Counted from the first letter of the stretch, positions 1 to 7,182 are shown. The stretch: 18,611 nucleotides of DNA from an uncultured Bacteroidales bacterium (GCA_958418815.1 CATZGB010000046.1:1-18611), one strand, 5' to 3'. The notes: a model not told the origin generated them from the sequence alone. Numbers and translations are program-made.

Positions 1-3
1 AAT

Positions 4-39
4 GCCGACTTGAAAATCTATAATCAAGTCGGCTTTTTT
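4..39 (+). terminator. Rho-independent terminator at the left edge
   Basis: A perfect 10-bp inverted repeat (GCCGACTTGA at 4-13, TCAAGTCGGC at 24-33) encloses a 10-nt loop and is followed by six T (34-39). This is a textbook intrinsic terminator for a plus-strand gene that would lie outside the window to the left. The right arm and the bases after it also belong to a repeat found near the other window edge, so an alternative reading as coding sequence is discussed there. Confidence 0.75.
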
Positions 40-50
40 CGGACGGATAC
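26..50 (+). repeat. Left copy of a 25-bp repeat inverted between the two window edges
   Basis: AAGTCGGC, three bases, then TTTCGGACGGATAC. The same arrangement with the same spacing occurs on the minus strand at 18560-18584; 23 of 25 bases agree. In one plus-strand frame it reads V-G-F-F-R-T-D-T and then stops after one codon. On the minus strand it lies in an open frame that could start at an ATG at 67-65 (MADFTKYPSEKSRL) and runs off the left edge. The shared bases cannot be explained by the hairpin alone because the right-hand copy has no visible left arm. Confidence 0.6.
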
Positions 51-345
51 TTTGTAAAATCAGCCATTGCTTGTTTGCGACGAGGTCGCCTGGTTTGCCG
101 CGGGGACTTCTGGATGGAGGCGCGCGATGTGAGCTATAAGTGATTTAAAGCAACTTTTTTCTTTTCGGTGACAAATTTAGACATTTTATTCGTGACTTTG
201 CCAAAAGTAACAGGAATGTAAACCCTTTGTGTTTATAAATTATCGGGTTTTACAAACGGGTGTGGGGATGTCTACAAACCGATGGTGATATGGCGACATT
301 TCGGCCACGGAACGGGCGGCCTGGGGCGGTGTGACGCGGGCATTA
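51..345. other. Intergenic stretch without a supported gene
   Basis: No open frame here has Bacteroidales-like protein character. The first part (51-130) is GC-rich and the middle (140-240) AT-rich. The only structured signal is a minus-strand promoter-like pair at 172-205. A 16-codon minus-strand frame beginning with ATG at about 183 overlaps that -7 element, so it is unlikely to be a gene. Confidence 0.5.
172..205 (-). promoter_or_regulatory. Promoter-like -33/-7 pair reading leftward
   Basis: On the minus strand TTTG (205-202) is followed after 22 nt by TAAATTTG (179-172), a perfect match to the Bacteroidota -7 consensus TAnnTTTG; the spacer is about 2 nt longer than in the other promoters of this window. 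It would drive transcription out of the left edge, possibly of the frame whose ATG is at 67-65. No gene is confirmed. Confidence 0.35.
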
Positions 346-385
346 TATGAAAGCAGGCGCTTCCGGGTGAGCGGAAACGCCTGCT
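346..385 (-). terminator. Probable rpsA transcription terminator
   Basis: About 60 nt after the rpsA stop, the minus strand has a 14-bp stem (372-385 with 352-365, one G-T wobble) and a 6-nt loop, followed by TTTCATATAAT. The U-tract is imperfect but the stem is very stable. A second small hairpin (GCCGCC/GGCGGC, 399-414) lies between it and the gene. Confidence 0.6.
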
Positions 386-445
386 TGGTCTTATGGCTGC
401 CGCCGGGAGGCGGCTGTCAGTGGCTGTGTGGTGACGCGTCGGTCA

Positions 446-2239
446 TCAAGCCTTGCCGGAGAGCTTCTCCTTGAGGGCGGCCAGGGCCTCGATGTCGCCG
501 AGGGTGGTCTTCTCCACGGGGGTGGAGATCAGGGGAGTCTCTTCCTTGCGGGGACGGTCGGCGCGCTTGGCTGCCTTGCGGGGAGCCTCGGCGCGTTCGG
601 GCTTGTTGGCATCCTCGAAGATGCGGCTGTGGCTGAGGATGATGCGCTTTGAGTCTTTGTTGAACTCGATCACCTTGAAGTCGAGCTTCTCGTCAACCTT
701 GGCCTGGCTGCCGTCTTCCTTGACGAGGTGCTTGGGAGTGGCGAAGCCTTCGACGCCGTAGGGGAGCTGTACGACAGCGCCCTTGTCGAGCATCTCGATG
801 ATGGTGCCCTGGTGTACGGAGCCGGGGGTGAAGATGGTCTCGAACACTTCCCAGGGGTTCTCCTCAAGCTGCTTGTGGCCCAGGGAGAGGCGACGGTTGT
901 CTTTGTCGATTTCGAGGACAACGACTTCGATGTCAGCGCCGATCTTGGTGAATTCAGAGGGGTGCTTGACCTTCTTGGTCCAGGAGAGGTCGGAGATGTG
1001 GATGAGTCCGTCCACGCCTTCTTCGATTTCAACAAACACGCCGAAGTTGGTGAAGTTGCGCACCTTGGCGGTGTGCTTCGAGCCGACGGGGTATTTGATT
1101 TCGATGTCTTCCCAGGGATCCTGCTTGAGCTGCTTGAGGCCGAGGCTCATCTTGCGCTCCTCGCGGTCGAGGGTGAGGATGACGGCTTCGATCTCGTCGC
1201 CGACCTTGAGGAAGTCCTGAGCCGAGCGGAGGTGCTGCGACCATGACATCTCGCTGACATGGATGAGGCCTTCGACGCCGGGAGCGACTTCGACAAACGC
1301 GCCGTAGTCGGCCATGACAACGACTTTGCCCTTGACCTTGTCGCCGACCTTGAGCTCGGCAGCGAGGGCGTCCCAGGGATGGGGCATGAGCTGCTTGAGA
1401 CCGAGGGCGATGCGCTTCTTCTCGTCGTCGAAATCGAGGATTACGACGTTGAGCTTTTGGTCGAGCTGCACGACTTCTTCGGGGTGGTTCACGCGGCCCC
1501 AGGAGAGGTCGGTGATGTGGATGAGGCCGTCTACGCCGCCCAGGTCGATGAACACGCCGTAGGTGGTGATGTTCTTGACGGTTCCTTCAAGCACCTGGCC
1601 TTTCTCGAGCTTGGCGATGATTTCGCGCTTCTGCTGCTCGAGCTCGGCCTCGATGAGGGCCTTGTGGGAGACAACGACGTTTTTGAATTCGGGGTTGATC
1701 TTCACGACCTTGAACTCCATGGTCTTGCCCACGAAGATGTCGTAGTCGCGGATGGGTTTCACGTCGATCTGCGAGCCGGGGAGGAAGGCCTCGATGCCGA
1801 AGATGTCGACAATCATGCCGCCCTTGGTGCGGCACTTGATGTAACCCTTGATGATCTCGTCGTTTTCGAGAGCCTGGTTGACACGCTCCCAGCTGCGGGA
1901 CGCGCGGGCCTTGCGGTGGGACAGGATGAGCTGGCCCTTCTTGTCCTCCTGGTTCTCGATGAACACTTCCACGACGTCGCCGACCTTGATGTCGGGGTTG
2001 TAGCGGAATTCGTTCATGGGGATGATACCGTCTGATTTGTAGCCGATGTTAACCACAGCCTCGCGTTTGTTGAGGGCGATGATGGTACCTTCGATTACAT
2101 CCTTGTCCTTGACGGTGTTGAGCGATTCGTCGTAGGTCTTGGTAAGCTCCTCGCGCGACTTCTCGCTCTTGGTATCGCCATTTTCGTAGGCATCCCAGTC
2201 GAAATCAGCGATAGGAGAGTTTTTAACTTCTTCAGTCAT
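446..2239 (-). CDS. rpsA: 30S ribosomal protein S1
   Basis: S1 binds mRNA on the small ribosomal subunit and helps load it, which matters in Bacteroidota, where most genes lack a Shine-Dalgarno sequence. The 597-residue product shows six S1/OB-fold repeats at about 46-110, 128-193, 214-283, 297-370, 383-457 and 472-546. Repeats 3-5 carry the typical pattern G-V-F-(I/V)-(D/E) ... G-L-I-H-(I/V)-(S/T)-(D/E)-(L/M)-S-W. Repeats 1, 2 and 6 are more divergent, as usual for ribosome-binding or degenerate S1 domains. A basic, Pro/Arg/Lys-rich tail (about 551-597) follows. Length fits Bacteroidota S1. The chosen ATG starts MTEEVKNSP and sits behind an AT-rich leader end (ACCATTTAATTAA). The gene is monocistronic as far as visible, with its own promoter at 2438-2468 and a terminator hairpin downstream. 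Confidence 0.98.
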   Translation of the reverse strand: MTEEVKNSPIADFDWDAYENGDTKSEKSREELTKTYDESLNTVKDKDVIEGTIIALNKREAVVNIGYKSDGIIPMNEFRYNPDIKVGDVVEVFIENQEDKKGQLILSHRKARASRSWERVNQALENDEIIKGYIKCRTKGGMIVDIFGIEAFLPGSQIDVKPIRDYDIFVGKTMEFKVVKINPEFKNVVVSHKALIEAELEQQKREIIAKLEKGQVLEGTVKNITTYGVFIDLGGVDGLIHITDLSWGRVNHPEEVVQLDQKLNVVILDFDDEKKRIALGLKQLMPHPWDALAAELKVGDKVKGKVVVMADYGAFVEVAPGVEGLIHVSEMSWSQHLRSAQDFLKVGDEIEAVILTLDREERKMSLGLKQLKQDPWEDIEIKYPVGSKHTAKVRNFTNFGVFVEIEEGVDGLIHISDLSWTKKVKHPSEFTKIGADIEVVVLEIDKDNRRLSLGHKQLEENPWEVFETIFTPGSVHQGTIIEMLDKGAVVQLPYGVEGFATPKHLVKEDGSQAKVDEKLDFKVIEFNKDSKRIILSHSRIFEDANKPERAEAPRKAAKRADRPRKEETPLISTPVEKTTLGDIEALAALKEKLSGKA

Positions 2240-2431
2240 TTAATTAAATGGTTAATAAATAAAAAGATAATTGCAATGTCGGAGGTGGCGCGTGGCCGGG
2301 GACGGGAATCCCCGCGCGGCCTCCGGCTCCGGGTGAGGGTCGACAACCGTCCGCGCAGCCCGCAACTTGCTGACTGACTATGGGTTGCAGAGCGCCGACA
2401 GGGCATACCTCTCCCAAAGTTGCCCGAAAAG
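2240..2431 (-). promoter_or_regulatory. Long GC-rich rpsA 5' leader
   Basis: If transcription starts about 5-7 nt after the -7 element at 2438-2445, the rpsA mRNA has a leader of about 190 nt. Most of it is GC-rich, with inverted repeats, for example GGGG/CCCC flanked by GGCC/GGCC on the minus strand around 2281-2313. The last 35 nt before the ATG are almost pure A/T and unstructured. This suits translation control of a ribosomal-protein mRNA, but I cannot match it to a named leader family from sequence alone. Confidence 0.45.
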
Positions 2432-2437
2432 GCGACG

Positions 2438-2468
2438 CAAAGGTAAGGATTCTTTTCCAATTTTGCAA
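2438..2468 (-). promoter_or_regulatory. rpsA promoter
   Basis: On the minus strand TTG (2468-2466), 20 nt, then TACCTTTG (2445-2438): a full match to the Bacteroidota -33/-7 consensus recognised by the primary sigma factor. It lies about 200 bp upstream of the rpsA start and the only gene downstream of it is rpsA. Confidence 0.8.
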
Positions 2469-2540
2469 CTATCTGATTAAGAATCAGGGTTTACGTTGTT
2501 TTGGCGACTCTGAAAGAACCTCAGGGCCAAAGGGGCATTC

Positions 2541-2591
2541 CTTCAGGATGGCCTCTGCGGGAATCCGCGTATCTGCGGAATCTGCGTGAGG
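2541..2591. repeat. Dispersed intergenic repeat, isolated copy
   Basis: The segment holds two imperfect tandem units built on CTGCGG-GAATC-GCG and contains the 15-mer CGGAATCTGCGTGAG (2576-2590). The identical 15-mer occurs at 6598-6612, and its reverse complement at 6542-6556 and 6575-6589. It lies in the 376-bp gap between rpsA and the glycosyltransferase gene, which otherwise contains only the rpsA leader and promoter. Confidence 0.65.
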
Positions 2592-2615
2592 ACTTTGGGG
2601 AAGTTGGGGCGTGAG

Positions 2616-3893
2616 TCAGGGGTGGGCGCGGGTGAGGAGGGAGAGGTAGTGGGCGGCGATGGCGGCGGGGGAGAAGCGGCGGGTGACTTCGTTGTGGAGG
2701 AACTTCTCGCGGTCACAGGTGAGTGAAGAGGTTTTGTCGCCGTCCTGGTCGGGGGCGAGGACGGTCTGGAGGGCCAGGGAGAGGGCGAAGGCGAGTGAGG
2801 CGGGGTTGTGGCGCGGGGCGAGGAAGCCGTTGACGGTGTCGTCGACGATGTCGCTCTGTCCGGCGTCGCCGTAGCTGACGGGTATCGCCCCGGCGGCCAT
2901 GCCCTCCATGAGGGTGGCTCCCATTGTCTCGTATTTTGAGGAGGACAGCACGATGGTGGCGCGGGCGTAGAGGTCGCGCAGGCGGTCGGGGGAGAGCAGC
3001 CCCAGGCTGCGCCATGGCAGTCGCAGGCGGCGCAGCTCCGAGTCGTCGCGTATCGCTCCGGCGAAAGCCACCTCCACGTCGGCGGCGAGCGCGGGGTATT
3101 CCCAGGCGAATGTGTTGAGCGCGTCGACGGCTGCCGGGAGGTCTTTGACGGGGTCGTCGAGGCGTGCGGCGGCCATCACTATCAGGCGTTTCCCCTCGGG
3201 GGTGATTTTCTCCCCCGGCTGGTAGAGGGTGGCGGGGAATGGGTGGGGGATGACGGTGATTTCCTTCCCTTTCAGGATGGAACTGCGCGAGGCCATCGAG
3301 CGTTGCCACTCGCTCACGGCCACGAGCCGCAGGCCGGGATGGGAGAAGACGCGCTTCTTGGTAGCCGCGATTTCCTGGCGCAGCAGCGACCCGCGCCGCC
3401 CTTTGAAGTAGGGGCAGGCGGCGCAAGGCGGGGTGTCGGCGTAGCGGCTGCATTCACCGGGGAGATGGCATAGCGCGGTTGCGGGCCAGAGGTCGTGCAT
3501 GGTGTAGATGACCGGCTTGCCGGTGGCGCAGATGCGGTCGAGTGAGCTTAGCGACAGGAATCCCTGCGAGGCCCAGTTGACCATCACCGCGTCGGCCTCC
3601 ATGACAAATGGATTGCGGTCGAGGGCCACCCCGTGGCGGCCTGTGGAGAGTTTGAAGATGTCTTTGCGGCTTGTCCCTTTGATCCACAGCTCGGCCCTCT
3701 CGGCCAGGAAGGGAGGGAGCCATCTGTGTCGTTCGACAGCCATTACGGCCTCGCGGGCGGAAGACATGTCACCCGGACGCGCGACTATCATGCGCGCGTC
3801 GTGTCCGGCGTCGCGCAGCGCGTCGGTCAGCCGCCGGGTCACGATGGCGGCTCCGCCGAGGTCATGGTTGGTTGATAGCAGGGCGATTTTCAT
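2616..3893 (-). CDS. Family-4 glycosyltransferase
   Basis: A 425-residue GT-B glycosyltransferase. The N-terminal domain opens with MKIALLSTNHDLGGAA, the usual first strand and Gly-rich loop. The C-terminal nucleotide-sugar domain contains ETMGATLME (residues 322-330), the E-x7-E motif of GT4 enzymes, followed by G-M-A-A-G-x-I-P-V. A four-Cys cluster (Cys142, 148, 157, 160) follows HDLWPATALCH at 133-143, a pattern known in Bacteroidota capsule and O-antigen type GT4 enzymes; a structural metal site is my inference. The gene starts 21 nt after the flippase stop, so it is the last gene of the ruvB-flippase-glycosyltransferase run. It most likely adds a sugar to a lipid-linked glycan at the inner face of the cytoplasmic membrane. 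Donor and acceptor cannot be read from sequence. Confidence 0.9.
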   Translation of the reverse strand: MKIALLSTNHDLGGAAIVTRRLTDALRDAGHDARMIVARPGDMSSAREAVMAVERHRWLPPFLAERAELWIKGTSRKDIFKLSTGRHGVALDRNPFVMEADAVMVNWASQGFLSLSSLDRICATGKPVIYTMHDLWPATALCHLPGECSRYADTPPCAACPYFKGRRGSLLRQEIAATKKRVFSHPGLRLVAVSEWQRSMASRSSILKGKEITVIPHPFPATLYQPGEKITPEGKRLIVMAAARLDDPVKDLPAAVDALNTFAWEYPALAADVEVAFAGAIRDDSELRRLRLPWRSLGLLSPDRLRDLYARATIVLSSSKYETMGATLMEGMAAGAIPVSYGDAGQSDIVDDTVNGFLAPRHNPASLAFALSLALQTVLAPDQDGDKTSSLTCDREKFLHNEVTRRFSPAAIAAHYLSLLTRAHP

Positions 3894-3914
3894 ATGTGAC
3901 TGGTATGATTGGTG

Positions 3915-5399
3915 TCAGGAAAGCTGCCTGCGCCGCGCCCAGGCGCGGTTGACCAACAGGACGCTCCCAGCGAAGACCGCCAGCAGCAGGGCGCGCAAGG
4001 GGAGGTCGAGCCAGTTGTTGCCGGTGGTGGCGGCCATGGCGACGAGCCACAGCGCGAGGGCCGAGAGGAAGTAGAGGCCGAGCTTGCCGAGCTGGTAGCC
4101 GATGGGGTATTTGCGGTCGCCCACCAGGTAGCTGGCCACCATCATGAAGCCGTAGCAGCCGAAGGCGGCCCAGGCGCAGGCGATGTAGCCGAAGCGGGGC
4201 ACCAGCAGGATGTTGAGCAGCAGGGTGACGGCCAGGCCCATCAGAGAGAACCATGTCCCCCAGATGGTCTTGTCGGAGAGCTTGTACCAGAGCGAGAGGT
4301 TGAAGAAGATGCCGGCGAAGAGTTCGGCCATCATTATTATGGGGACTACCCTGAGGCCCTCGAAGTATTGCGGGGAGATGAAATATCTCAGCACGGGGAG
4401 GAAGAACATCACCCCGAGGAATATCAGCAGCCCGAAGGCGACGAACCAGTTCATCGCCTGGGAGTATGACTCGTTCTTGCCGGCCCCGGCCGTCTCCTTG
4501 TTCTGGGCGAAGATGAACGGCTCGTAGGCGAAGCGGAACGCCTGGGTGAACATCACCATCACGATGGCGATCTTGTAGTTGGCCCCGTAGATGCCCAGTC
4601 CGGCCATGGCCTCGGCCTTGTCGGGGATGAGCATCGGGTAGAGTATCTTGTCGATGGTCTGGTTCATGATGCCGGCGATGCCCAGTATCAGTATGGGGTA
4701 GCTGTAAAGCAGCATCTCCTTGAGCAGGCGGCCGTTGAAGCGGTATCTCACCGATGTCAGCTCGGGGTAGAGGAGCATCAGCACCGCCAGGGAGCTGATG
4801 AGGTTGGCCAGGAATATGTAGCCGATGCCGAAGCCGGGGTCGTAGAACCAGGCGATTGTCTGCGGCGCGGTCTTCCACAGCCAGGGGCAGAGGAGGATGA
4901 AGAAGAGGTTGAGCCCTATGTTGAGGCCGATGTTGAGCAGTTTCAGCGAGGCGAAGCGCATCGGGCGCTTGCGGTAGCGCAGGTAAGCGAAGGGCAGCGA
5001 GGTGTAAGCGTCGATGCCGACGGTGATGACCATCATCCAGATGAACGACGGGTGGGCGCCGCAGTCGAGCAGCCGCGCCAGGGCAGGGGAGAGCAGGCAT
5101 CCGGCGATGATGAAGAGCATGGAGCTTGTGGCGAGCGACAGCAGCCCGGTGGAGTATACCTCCTCGGGGTCTTTCCAGCGGTCGTGGTTGGCGAAGCGGA
5201 AGAATCCGGTCTCCATACCGTAGGTGAGTATCACCAGGGCGAGGGCCACATAGGCGTAGATGTTGGTGACTATGCCGTATTCGCCCGCGGCGAAGAGGTA
5301 GGTGTACATCGGCACGAGGCACCAGTTGAGAAACCTGCCGACGATTGAGCTGACGCCATATATGGCGGTGTCTTTGAACAGCGACTTGATTGAAGCCAT
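3915..5399 (-). CDS. Polysaccharide flippase (Wzx/MATE-like)
   Basis: A 494-residue integral membrane protein with about 12-14 hydrophobic helices, typical of the MOP superfamily of lipid-linked oligosaccharide exporters. It begins MASIKSLFKDTAIYGVSSIVGRF, the amphipathic start and first helix seen in Wzx-type proteins (cf. K-x-T-x-x-Y-G-x-x-x-x-x-G-R). A central loop (Q-T-I-D-K-I-L-Y-P, about 250-265) and a polar C-terminal end (ARRRQLS) fit the family. It follows ruvB by 56 nt and precedes the glycosyltransferase by 21 nt, so all three are probably co-transcribed. Flipping of an undecaprenyl-linked glycan is the expected role; a peptidoglycan lipid II flippase is less likely. Whether it serves the general O-glycosylation pathway of Bacteroidota is a hypothesis. 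Confidence 0.88.
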   Translation of the reverse strand: MASIKSLFKDTAIYGVSSIVGRFLNWCLVPMYTYLFAAGEYGIVTNIYAYVALALVILTYGMETGFFRFANHDRWKDPEEVYSTGLLSLATSSMLFIIAGCLLSPALARLLDCGAHPSFIWMMVITVGIDAYTSLPFAYLRYRKRPMRFASLKLLNIGLNIGLNLFFILLCPWLWKTAPQTIAWFYDPGFGIGYIFLANLISSLAVLMLLYPELTSVRYRFNGRLLKEMLLYSYPILILGIAGIMNQTIDKILYPMLIPDKAEAMAGLGIYGANYKIAIVMVMFTQAFRFAYEPFIFAQNKETAGAGKNESYSQAMNWFVAFGLLIFLGVMFFLPVLRYFISPQYFEGLRVVPIIMMAELFAGIFFNLSLWYKLSDKTIWGTWFSLMGLAVTLLLNILLVPRFGYIACAWAAFGCYGFMMVASYLVGDRKYPIGYQLGKLGLYFLSALALWLVAMAATTGNNWLDLPLRALLLAVFAGSVLLVNRAWARRRQLS

Positions 5400-5455
5400 G
5401 GAGGATTCACGGTGGCAGGCGGCGTGACACCTGCCGGGGTTGCGTAATATGTGGG

Positions 5456-6484
5456 TTAATCGAAGAGGCCCCGGTCGAAGTTGAGGCGGTCGAGGCCGAG
5501 GTGGCTCCAGGCCAGGTCGGTGACCTCGCGGCCACGCGGGGTGCGCTTGATGAAGCCCTCCTTGATGAGGAACGGCTCGTAGACCTCCTCCACCGTGCCG
5601 GGGTCTTCGCCAAGGGCGGTGGCGATGGTCGACAGGCCGACGGGGCCGCCGCGGAACTTGGTGATGATCGTGGCCAGTATCTTGTTGTCGATTTCGTCGA
5701 GCCCGTAGCGGTCGATGTTGAGGGCCTCGAGGGCGTATCGGGCGATTTCGGGGTCGATGGCCCCCGAGCCTTTCACCATCGCGAAGTCGCGGACGCGCCT
5801 GAGCAGGCGGTTGGCGATACGCGGGGTGCCGCGCGAGCGGAGGGCGACCTCATGGGCGGCCTCGGCGCTGCATTCCACCCCCAGCAGACGGGCCGAGCGC
5901 AGGATGATGCGTTCGAGTATCTCGTGGTCGTAATATTCGAGGTGGCAGGGGATGCCGAAACGTGCCCTGAGGGGGGCCGTCAGCAGGCCGCTGCGGGTGG
6001 TGGCCCCGACGAGGGTGAAGGGTGAGAGGGTGAGCTGCACCGAGCGGGCCCCGGGGCCCTTGTCGATCATGATGTCGATGCGGTAGTCTTCCATCGCCGA
6101 GTAGAGGTATTCCTCCACCACGGGGCTGAGCCGGTGGATTTCGTCGATGAACAGCACGTCGTTCTCCTCAAGCGATGTCAGAATTCCGGCCAGGTCGCCG
6201 GGCTTGTCCAACACAGGCCCCGATGTGACCTTGAAGCCCACGCCCAGCTCGTTGGCGATGATGGCCGAGAGGGTGGTTTTCCCCAGGCCCGGGGGGCCGT
6301 AGAGGAGCAGGTGGTCGAGGGCTTCGCCGCGCATGCGGGCCGCCTGCACGAAGACGCGCAGGTTCTCGACCACTTTGTCCTGGCCGGAAAAGTCGTCGAA
6401 CCGGCGCGGGCGCAACGCCCTCTCGAAGTCATTGTCGGAGTCGGAACGCGCCGCGTCGCGGCGGATGTCGAAATCTTCTTCCAT
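5456..6484 (-). CDS. ruvB: Holliday junction branch-migration ATPase RuvB
   Basis: The hexameric AAA+ motor of RuvAB, which drives branch migration of Holliday junctions. In the 342-residue product: Walker A GPPGLGKTT (63-71), Walker B LFIDEIHRL (111-119, Asp114/Glu115), the sensor/arginine-finger segment GATTRSGLLTAPLRARFG (about 160-177), and a C-terminal winged-helix domain ending in RGREVTDLAWSHLG. The frame is open for 38 more codons upstream, but those codons translate the intergenic repeats at 6540-6594 (NLRETF twice) and lie across the -7 promoter element, so the ATG giving MEEDFDIRRD at 6484 is the real start; the length then matches other RuvB proteins. Neither ruvA nor ruvC is in this window. 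Confidence 0.97.
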   Translation of the reverse strand: MEEDFDIRRDAARSDSDNDFERALRPRRFDDFSGQDKVVENLRVFVQAARMRGEALDHLLLYGPPGLGKTTLSAIIANELGVGFKVTSGPVLDKPGDLAGILTSLEENDVLFIDEIHRLSPVVEEYLYSAMEDYRIDIMIDKGPGARSVQLTLSPFTLVGATTRSGLLTAPLRARFGIPCHLEYYDHEILERIILRSARLLGVECSAEAAHEVALRSRGTPRIANRLLRRVRDFAMVKGSGAIDPEIARYALEALNIDRYGLDEIDNKILATIITKFRGGPVGLSTIATALGEDPGTVEEVYEPFLIKEGFIKRTPRGREVTDLAWSHLGLDRLNFDRGLFD

Positions 6485-6493
6485 AATCAACCG

Positions 6494-6501
6494 CAAATTT
6501 A
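6494..6501 (-). promoter_or_regulatory. ruvB -7 promoter element
   Basis: TAAATTTG on the minus strand, a perfect TAnnTTTG, ends only 9 nt before the ruvB ATG. No convincing TTTG is present at the -33 position (the region reads GGTTTTTCC). If used, the transcript would have a leader of only about 3-6 nt. Confidence 0.55.
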
Positions 6502-6539
6502 CGCAATTCCGGTGGAAAAACCTCCCCTGCCCCCCAAAA

Positions 6540-6614
6540 GTCTCACGCAGATTCCGCGGATTTCCGGAAAATGTCTCACGCAGATTCCGCGGATACACGG
6601 AATCTGCGTGAGAC
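6540..6614. repeat. Cluster of intergenic repeats with a 17-bp perfect inverted repeat
   Basis: Two direct copies of a 22-bp unit starting GTCTCACGCAGATTCCG (6540-6561 and 6573-6594, period 33) are followed by an inverted copy (6598-6614). The second and inverted copies form a perfect 17-bp stem with an 8-nt loop. On the plus strand it is followed by TTTTT, so it resembles a terminator, but no plus-strand gene precedes it. On the minus strand it lies downstream of rbfA, followed by ATTTT, and might end that transcript weakly. Confidence 0.75.
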
Positions 6615-6680
6615 TTTTTAATAACAGGCTGTGGAATCTTTTGCGCCGGGCAACGGTCTTCCCCGGTAGGGGCAGGGGGA

Positions 6681-7055
6681 TTACTCGGGCTTGGCCTCGG
6701 AGCCGTTGAGTTCCTTCTCCTCCTCTTTGAGGAGGTTGTCGATGTTCTCGATGTAGTCGAGGGAGTCGTCGAGGTAGAAGGCGAGTTCGGGCACCTTGCG
6801 GAGCTGGAAGCGCACCTTCTGGCCGAGGTCGTAACGGATTGTCTTGGCGTTGCGGGTGAGGTTCTCGAGGATCTCGGGAGCCTTGGCCGAGGGGAACACC
6901 GAGAGGTATGCCTTGGCGATGGAGAGGTCGGGACTGATGCGGACGGCCGAGACGGAGATGATGATTCCGTGGGTCTTGGCTGTCTGCAGGCGCAGAATCT
7001 CGCTGAGTTCTTTCTGTATCAGTCGTGCTATCTTGGCTTGGCGGGTTGTTTCCAT
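6681..7055 (-). CDS. rbfA: Ribosome-binding factor A
   Basis: A 124-residue RbfA, a KH-like protein that binds the immature 30S subunit and helps 16S rRNA 5'-end maturation. It starts METTRQAKIARLIQKELSEIL, the conserved first helix. The sequence then shows I-S-x-x-x-V-R-I-S-P-D-L-S-x-A-K-x-Y-L-S-V and ends the core with the R-Y-D-L-G-Q-K-V-x-x-Q-L-R-K-V-P-E-L-x-F-Y-x-D-D-S motif typical of the family. A short acidic tail follows. It is transcribed away from the methyltransferase gene, from a -7 element at 7115-7122, and is separated from ruvB by 196 bp of repeats and the ruvB promoter. Confidence 0.95.
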   Translation of the reverse strand: METTRQAKIARLIQKELSEILRLQTAKTHGIIISVSAVRISPDLSIAKAYLSVFPSAKAPEILENLTRNAKTIRYDLGQKVRFQLRKVPELAFYLDDSLDYIENIDNLLKEEEKELNGSEAKPE

Positions 7056-7114
7056 GAGTCTGGTTTTTGATATGGTTGTAGTGTCTTTTGTGATAATAAC
7101 ACTGTCGGGGAGCG

Positions 7115-7122
7115 CAAAGTTA
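7115..7122 (-). promoter_or_regulatory. rbfA -7 promoter element
   Basis: TAACTTTG on the minus strand, a perfect -7 match, about 60 bp upstream of the rbfA ATG. The nearest TTTG upstream (7138-7135) is only 12 nt away, too near to be the normal -33 element, so only the -7 part is supported. Confidence 0.55.
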
Positions 7123-7154
7123 CGGAAAACCCGCCAAACTTCGGTCTGATTTCG

Positions 7155-7162
7155 TAACTTTG
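7155..7162 (+). promoter_or_regulatory. -7 promoter element of the RNA methyltransferase gene
   Basis: TAACTTTG on the plus strand, ending 20 nt before the ATG at 7183, so the leader would be about 15 nt. It overlaps an in-frame GTG at 7162 and thereby argues against that GTG as start codon. No clear -33 element is visible. Confidence 0.6.
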
Positions 7163-7182
7163 TGGCCCAAAAGCTTTATTAT

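Noticed and set aside
1259..2035. Long plus-strand frame (258 codons) opposite rpsA
   Set aside because: It mirrors the S1 codons of the strong minus-strand gene; the Asp/Val/Leu-rich product is typical of the antisense of a GC-rich gene.
3862..5322. 486-codon minus-strand frame overlapping the flippase gene
   Set aside because: Arg/Pro/His-rich out-of-frame translation of the flippase codons; the true frame gives a complete membrane protein.
6485..6598. 38-codon N-terminal extension of RuvB
   Set aside because: It translates intergenic repeats and crosses the -7 promoter element; RuvB is complete without it.
6573..6619. Plus-strand intrinsic terminator (17-bp stem with TTTTT)
   Set aside because: No plus-strand gene lies upstream of it. 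It is better described as part of the repeat cluster.
7162..7182. GTG start for the RNA methyltransferase
   Set aside because: The GTG overlaps the last base of the TAACTTTG promoter element, and the residues MAQKLYY are not needed for the fold.
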